Positions 60,031 to 64,000 of a stretch of 64,000 nt of DNA are shown piece after piece. A program made the position numbers and the translations under genes. Under the pieces are notes generated by a model, which saw only the letters and a program-made list of their open reading frames with translations, had not been told where the DNA came from and searched no databases. The stretch is from NCBI RefSeq assembly GCF_000380045.1, contig NZ_KB904358.1:62103-126102 (forward strand). Direction: 5' to 3'. Source of the stretch: Streptococcus marimammalium DSM 18627. Its GTDB lineage: Bacteria; Bacillota; Bacilli; Lactobacillales; Streptococcaceae. How positions within the stretch are numbered: position 1 is the first letter of the stretch; each line of letters opens with the position of its first letter.

Positions 60031-60082
60031 ATGTTAAAATACAGGTGAATTCAGCTTAAATTAAATTTCAAGGAGGATACTT

Positions 60083-63000
60083 ATGGTGAAAAAACGACGT
60101 TTACCTAAAAGCATTATAGGCCTATCGGCATCATTTTTATTAGCCTTAATGGCTGAGGGTATTATTACCCCAGTGCATGCCAATGATGAGCAACTTTCTA
60201 CTGTCACAACTACTCAGGTAGAAAACCAACCTGAACCAACTGATAATCAAAATAATGTTGATCAAATTGCTGAATTCGACACTAAAACAGAAGTCACTCC
60301 TCAAGAAGTGATAGCCCCAACGGTGACCGAAACTGGCGATTTACCAAAAGAGCCTGCTGTCGAGACGGATACCATAGCAAAAGAGCCTGTTGTTGAAAAA
60401 ACAGCAATAGCTCCAATCACCTTAGAAGAACAAACAGTTTATCTATCAGAATCAAATAAAATAAATATATCTATTGAAACCCCTGAGACTGACATTAACT
60501 GGCAAATAAATGGATTGCCAGAAAAAACTTATATCATTGAAGACGGAACCTTTACAGGTGAACAATTAATTAATGTTTCTGATGTTCAAACTACTAGTGG
60601 ACAATATAAAGCTACTCTTACGATTAAACCTCTCTTAGGTGAGGATTTGAGTCTACGATGGCCAAATAACATTAGAAGAAGTTTTCGTGATTACATGAAA
60701 ACCTATGTTTTAGAAGGACATAATAGTGCTGGTGAGCTCATTGTTCAAAAACCACTGACCTTTAGACCATATGAAAGCTATCAAACCTATGAAGAAATGG
60801 TAGCTTTTGTTGATGACACCATGACTAATCATGCTAATGACCGTTATGTCAGCCTAGAAGTCATTGGTCAAAGTGCACAAGGTCGTGATTTGAGAATGGG
60901 AATCATTGCTGATAAAGAAAAAGATGTCTCTGATTATCTTGAGCACCTAACACCACAAATGTTAAACAATCCTGCTAGTCTTATCAAACAAATTGCTGAA
61001 GGCAAACTTGATTACAAGGTCCCTATCATCATCAACAACACTCATGCTGATGAGCAACCAGGGATTGATATTATCGCCTTTCTTTTTAACGATTTTGCTA
61101 CTAAAGACACTGTTAGCTATCAAACACTAGATGCTAATAAAAATAAGGTCTCAGTCTTACTAAAGGTTAAAGATTTACTTAAACATGCCATTTTAATCTT
61201 TAATTTTACCGAAAATCCTGATGGTGATTTATTAAATACACGCTCCCTAGTTAATGGTATTGACCCTAATAGAGATGCAGGTTATCAAGCCAATCCAGAA
61301 ACTCGTGCAATAGCCGCTCAAATCTCAAAATGGAATCCTGCTTCACTCTATGATGTTCACGGCTTTGTTAAAGAATTTTTAATTGAACCTGCTACACCAC
61401 CACATGATCTTAACTTTGAGTATGATTTATTAGAAAAAACCATGTTAGAGCAAGCAAAAGCCATGGGAACAGCCGGTATTACAAGTTCTAAATATACTAG
61501 CTTTATTATCCCAAGACTTGATTATGGTGCTGGATGGGACGATGCCTTCTCAGGCTATACTGCCGTTTATTCAATGCACCATGGTGTGTTAGGTCATACT
61601 GTTGAGATTCCTGAAATGAACCAGCAATCCTTCTATGCTGGATATGCTGCTGTGTTAGCTGGTATTGACTACAATATTCAAAATAAAGATATTATTACAA
61701 CCAATCGTCTCAATTATTACCTCAGAGGTATCAATAAAATTGAAGATAAAAATGCTGAGAAACAATTTATCGGTCCTAATGGTAACGTTGTTGGACGACC
61801 AAAAGGAAATAATCCTAAATTCTTCCCAGATTATTATGTGATCCCAATGGGACTTTCTACTGAGAGCGATAGTCAACAAGCGTTTGAGATGATTGCTTAC
61901 CTCAAACGTAATGGTATTATCGTCAATGAATTAACCAAGGATATTGGTAGTTATAAAAAAGGTGACCTCGTCATTGACATGGCACAAGCAAAACGCGGCT
62001 ATGCAAACCACGTCCTCTATAAAGGAAATGATGAGTCTGCTTGGTCAGGAATGTATGCTGAAGTGGTGATGAATTTCCCAGCAATGAGAGGTTTCAAAGC
62101 TGAAGCTATCTTTAGTGAAAATCTCTTTAAAGATGCACTAGGACAACCAACTCATCAAATGGCACCTAGAACTATTGTTGATAAAAAAGCAAGCTACTAT
62201 ATGATACATAACAATTCTCTTAGTAGCATTCAAGCTGTTAATACCCTCTTAAAACAAGGAGGAAAAGTCTACCTAACAACTGATGGCTATGTAGTAAAGA
62301 CACCTGATTTTAGTCGTCTCTTAATGGATTTTGCTTTATTAGGATCACCACTTTATAATAAAGAACCTATTGGTATACCACTAAAACCGATGAAAGTCTA
62401 TGCTCCTGGTAATCCAAATAGAATTCTTGGTTATCCTTCTGTTTCTGAAGCTACATTGTCTCTTACTCAAATGGGATTTGAAATTGTTAATAGTCTTGAT
62501 GAAGCAGATGTACTTGTTTTGGATAGCAATCAATTTGATGCAGATCTTCTTGGTAAAAAACCAACGCTCATCATTGGTGGCTCTGCTATGAGAAAGCTAG
62601 AAAGACTTGGTGTCTTAGATGGCTTTGATGCTGAAACACAAGATAATGGCGACTCTTATGAAGGTCTCCTAAGAGCTCTAGTTAATAAAACCAATCCACT
62701 CTCTAATGGTTATCGAGCTAATGACCTCGTTTATTCCAATTCAGGTAGCTGGATTAAATCATTACCACCAACCTTCAAGCAATTATTATCAGTTTCTTCT
62801 GACAATGATTTTTACATTTCTGGTTGGTGGCCAGGTCATGATGCTGTTAAAGGTCAAATAATGGCTATTGATGGTACTTATATGGATAATCCACTATTTA
62901 TCTATGCGGGTAATCCAATGAATAAACTTCACACCCTCTACTTCTATCGTTGGGTAAGTAATGCTGTATTGCGTGGTGAATTGACTGACTTTAAAGTATT

Positions 63001-63202
63001 ATCAGAAACTCCTGATAAAGATATTATTGTTATCGATCATAACCACACCCAAATGGCTATCAAAACTCAGCCAATGGCAAATCAACAAACAGCAACTACA
63101 TTACCAAAAACAGGTGATGAATCAACTGTTGTTTGGATATTAATCGGTCTTGCAGCAACAGCTAGCTCTGGACTTTTAGCCTTCAAATGGAAGAAAAAAT
63201 AG
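60083..63202 (+). CDS. LPXTG-anchored surface protein with M14 carboxypeptidase-like domain
   Basis: 1039-aa surface protein. Signal peptide (about 1-33), a Thr/Glu/Pro-rich low-complexity spacer (about 34-110), then an M14 zinc carboxypeptidase-like domain (about 240-560): ligands in THADEQPG (His321, Glu324) and YDVHGF (His about 423), catalytic Glu in TVEIPE, and GIDPNRDAGYQ. A further region of about 400 residues has no clear family. It ends LPKTGDE, a hydrophobic segment and KWKKK, so sortase A anchors it. AGGAGG before the ATG. Confidence 0.9.
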   Translation: MVKKRRLPKSIIGLSASFLLALMAEGIITPVHANDEQLSTVTTTQVENQPEPTDNQNNVDQIAEFDTKTEVTPQEVIAPTVTETGDLPKEPAVETDTIAKEPVVEKTAIAPITLEEQTVYLSESNKINISIETPETDINWQINGLPEKTYIIEDGTFTGEQLINVSDVQTTSGQYKATLTIKPLLGEDLSLRWPNNIRRSFRDYMKTYVLEGHNSAGELIVQKPLTFRPYESYQTYEEMVAFVDDTMTNHANDRYVSLEVIGQSAQGRDLRMGIIADKEKDVSDYLEHLTPQMLNNPASLIKQIAEGKLDYKVPIIINNTHADEQPGIDIIAFLFNDFATKDTVSYQTLDANKNKVSVLLKVKDLLKHAILIFNFTENPDGDLLNTRSLVNGIDPNRDAGYQANPETRAIAAQISKWNPASLYDVHGFVKEFLIEPATPPHDLNFEYDLLEKTMLEQAKAMGTAGITSSKYTSFIIPRLDYGAGWDDAFSGYTAVYSMHHGVLGHTVEIPEMNQQSFYAGYAAVLAGIDYNIQNKDIITTNRLNYYLRGINKIEDKNAEKQFIGPNGNVVGRPKGNNPKFFPDYYVIPMGLSTESDSQQAFEMIAYLKRNGIIVNELTKDIGSYKKGDLVIDMAQAKRGYANHVLYKGNDESAWSGMYAEVVMNFPAMRGFKAEAIFSENLFKDALGQPTHQMAPRTIVDKKASYYMIHNNSLSSIQAVNTLLKQGGKVYLTTDGYVVKTPDFSRLLMDFALLGSPLYNKEPIGIPLKPMKVYAPGNPNRILGYPSVSEATLSLTQMGFEIVNSLDEADVLVLDSNQFDADLLGKKPTLIIGGSAMRKLERLGVLDGFDAETQDNGDSYEGLLRALVNKTNPLSNGYRANDLVYSNSGSWIKSLPPTFKQLLSVSSDNDFYISGWWPGHDAVKGQIMAIDGTYMDNPLFIYAGNPMNKLHTLYFYRWVSNAVLRGELTDFKVLSETPDKDIIVIDHNHTQMAIKTQPMANQQTATTLPKTGDESTVVWILIGLAATASSGLLAFKWKKK

Positions 63203-63211
63203 TCTAATGAC

Positions 63212-63250
63212 CTCATCAAAAAAACCTCTGTTTTTAACAGGGGTTTTTAA
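63212..63250. terminator. Bidirectional terminator after the LPXTG gene
   Basis: AAAAACCTCTGTT / AACAGGGGTTTTT between convergent genes. Confidence 0.8.
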
Positions 63251-63269
63251 ATTGATAAATTTAATAAGA

Positions 63270-63497
63270 TTAAACACGTTCTGTATTTAAGTCAATAATC
63301 AGATGATCGCAAGTCTCACAAGCAAAAGTAACTGTTTTAGGTCTTCCTAGTAATTTTGCATTGGTTTTTAACTTGATACCATCCGTTACCCAAATACCAG
63401 CCAAAGCTTTTTTATCAGCTGGGCTCCATTTCAAGGCATAACGATCACCATAAATGAATCCTTGAGTCATTTCTTTGTGACATTTTGGACACTCCAT
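63270..63497 (-). CDS. Small zinc-ribbon protein (DUF6487-like)
   Basis: 75-aa protein with two Cys pairs (CPKCHK and CETCDH) framing a beta-rich middle, probably one zinc ribbon. ATG at 63497 follows AAGGAGG; the upstream in-frame start lacks a site. Function unknown. Confidence 0.78.
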   Translation of the reverse strand: MECPKCHKEMTQGFIYGDRYALKWSPADKKALAGIWVTDGIKLKTNAKLLGRPKTVTFACETCDHLIIDLNTERV

Positions 63498-63695
63498 AGA
63501 TAATTCCTCCTTTTGATAATTTAAGAATATCATAAAAAAATAACACTAACAATAGTTTTGTTTGAAAGTGAAAATATCTTATGGTTTGACAAAACCTTAA
63601 GTTTTACAATATAAAGATGATTTCTTTGTTTTATCCTTAAAAGAACGTTATAATAATTTTAATCACAAACACTCAAACTAGAACTGAGGATTACT

Positions 63696-64000
63696 ATGCT
63701 AAAAACATCTTCTACACCAGATCTTAAAAGACTACGTCATAAGATGGAAATGCCCTTATTAAGATTAGGTTATCTTGCAACTATTTTAACAACTATTATC
63801 GCTATCATCTTACTTTTTTCAGGTGTTCCTTTACGTGAATGGTTTTTGAGTGTTTTAGTGGTGTTATTTGCTCCAATAACAGCCTTTGTCATGGCAAGGT
63901 ATCTTTATTTTTCAAATGTTGCTAATGGTATTGAAGTTACAAAAGAACAATTTCCCGAACTACATGCCATCTATCAAGACATTGCTGCAAAAATGGAATT
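63696..64000 (+). CDS. M48-like metallopeptidase, N-terminal part only
   Basis: First 101 codons of a membrane protein: a basic start, two hydrophobic segments (about 21-40 and 47-66), then SNVANGIEVTKEQFPELHAI, which resembles the linker before the catalytic domain in M48 family peptidases. The HExxH site would lie beyond the right edge, so the assignment is tentative. Confidence 0.65.
   Translation, partial: MLKTSSTPDLKRLRHKMEMPLLRLGYLATILTTIIAIILLFSGVPLREWFLSVLVVLFAPITAFVMARYLYFSNVANGIEVTKEQFPELHAIYQDIAAKME

Overview
The window looks like a chromosomal segment of a low-GC streptococcus, probably of the pyogenic group. The evidence is the AT-rich sequence, strong GGAGG ribosome sites, CIRCE and CtsR heat-shock operators, cre-like sites, an LPXTG surface protein, a short SRP RNA beside tadA, and gene neighbourhoods such as rpmB/fba, rpoE/pyrG, hrcA-grpE-dnaK-dnaJ, ccdA-etrx-msrAB with a two-component system, ctsR-clpC and rpsB-tsf. 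The species cannot be fixed from sequence alone.

Layout. 1-3 kb: start of an ABC ATPase, fakA, an Asp23-like gene and rpmB. 3.1-8.1 kb: an agmatine deiminase cluster (aguA, aguD, aguB, divergent aguR) inserted beside fba and bounded by a 61-bp perfect repeat that copies the fba 3' end and terminator. 8.1-26.6 kb: core genes, nearly all on the minus strand: fba, tRNA-Leu, a hydrolase, pyrG with its attenuator leader, rpoE, tig, mscS, a UPF0340 gene, vitamin kinase and ECF genes, truA, the dnaJ/dnaK/grpE/hrcA chaperone region, cell-wall enzymes, a phosphatase, and the PFL/ACT pair. 26.6-30.1 kb: the accessory region. It holds an Fst/par-type type I toxin-antitoxin locus, a 35-bp perfect palindrome, two copies of a pMV158-like nick sequence, a structured RNA ending in a terminator, a 25-codon hydrophobic ORF, a Rep_3-like fragment, a frameshifted secreted-protein gene facing a 58-aa two-helix membrane protein, a MerR regulator stub and csbD. 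I read it as the remains of an integrated plasmid plus a decayed secreted-peptide locus.

30.1-35.1 kb: one minus-strand operon, ccdA-etrx-msrAB-RR-HK, for extracellular methionine sulfoxide repair with a two-component system. 35.4-50.1 kb: cspA, SRP RNA, tadA, an MBL hydrolase, polA, tgt, purA, a XpaC/TelA pair, hslO, dusB and a deoxynucleoside kinase. 50.2-55.1 kb: clpC/ctsR, tsf/rpsB. 55.1-64 kb: a gene-free stretch, tRNA-Cys, dagK, pepO, a CYTH protein, a CsaA-like protein, a large LPXTG carboxypeptidase-like surface protein, a zinc-ribbon protein and the start of an M48 protease.

How genes work together: agu genes import agmatine and convert it to putrescine and carbamoyl phosphate, but no carbamate kinase gene is present. 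HrcA/CIRCE and CtsR control the two chaperone/protease regions. CcdA passes electrons to the TlpA-like lipoprotein and then to MsrAB. The most unusual features are the duplicated fba end around the agu island, the toxin-antitoxin and plasmid remnant, the decayed secreted-protein locus, apparently leaderless polA and hslO transcripts, and a glucosaminidase-like protein lacking its catalytic glutamate.
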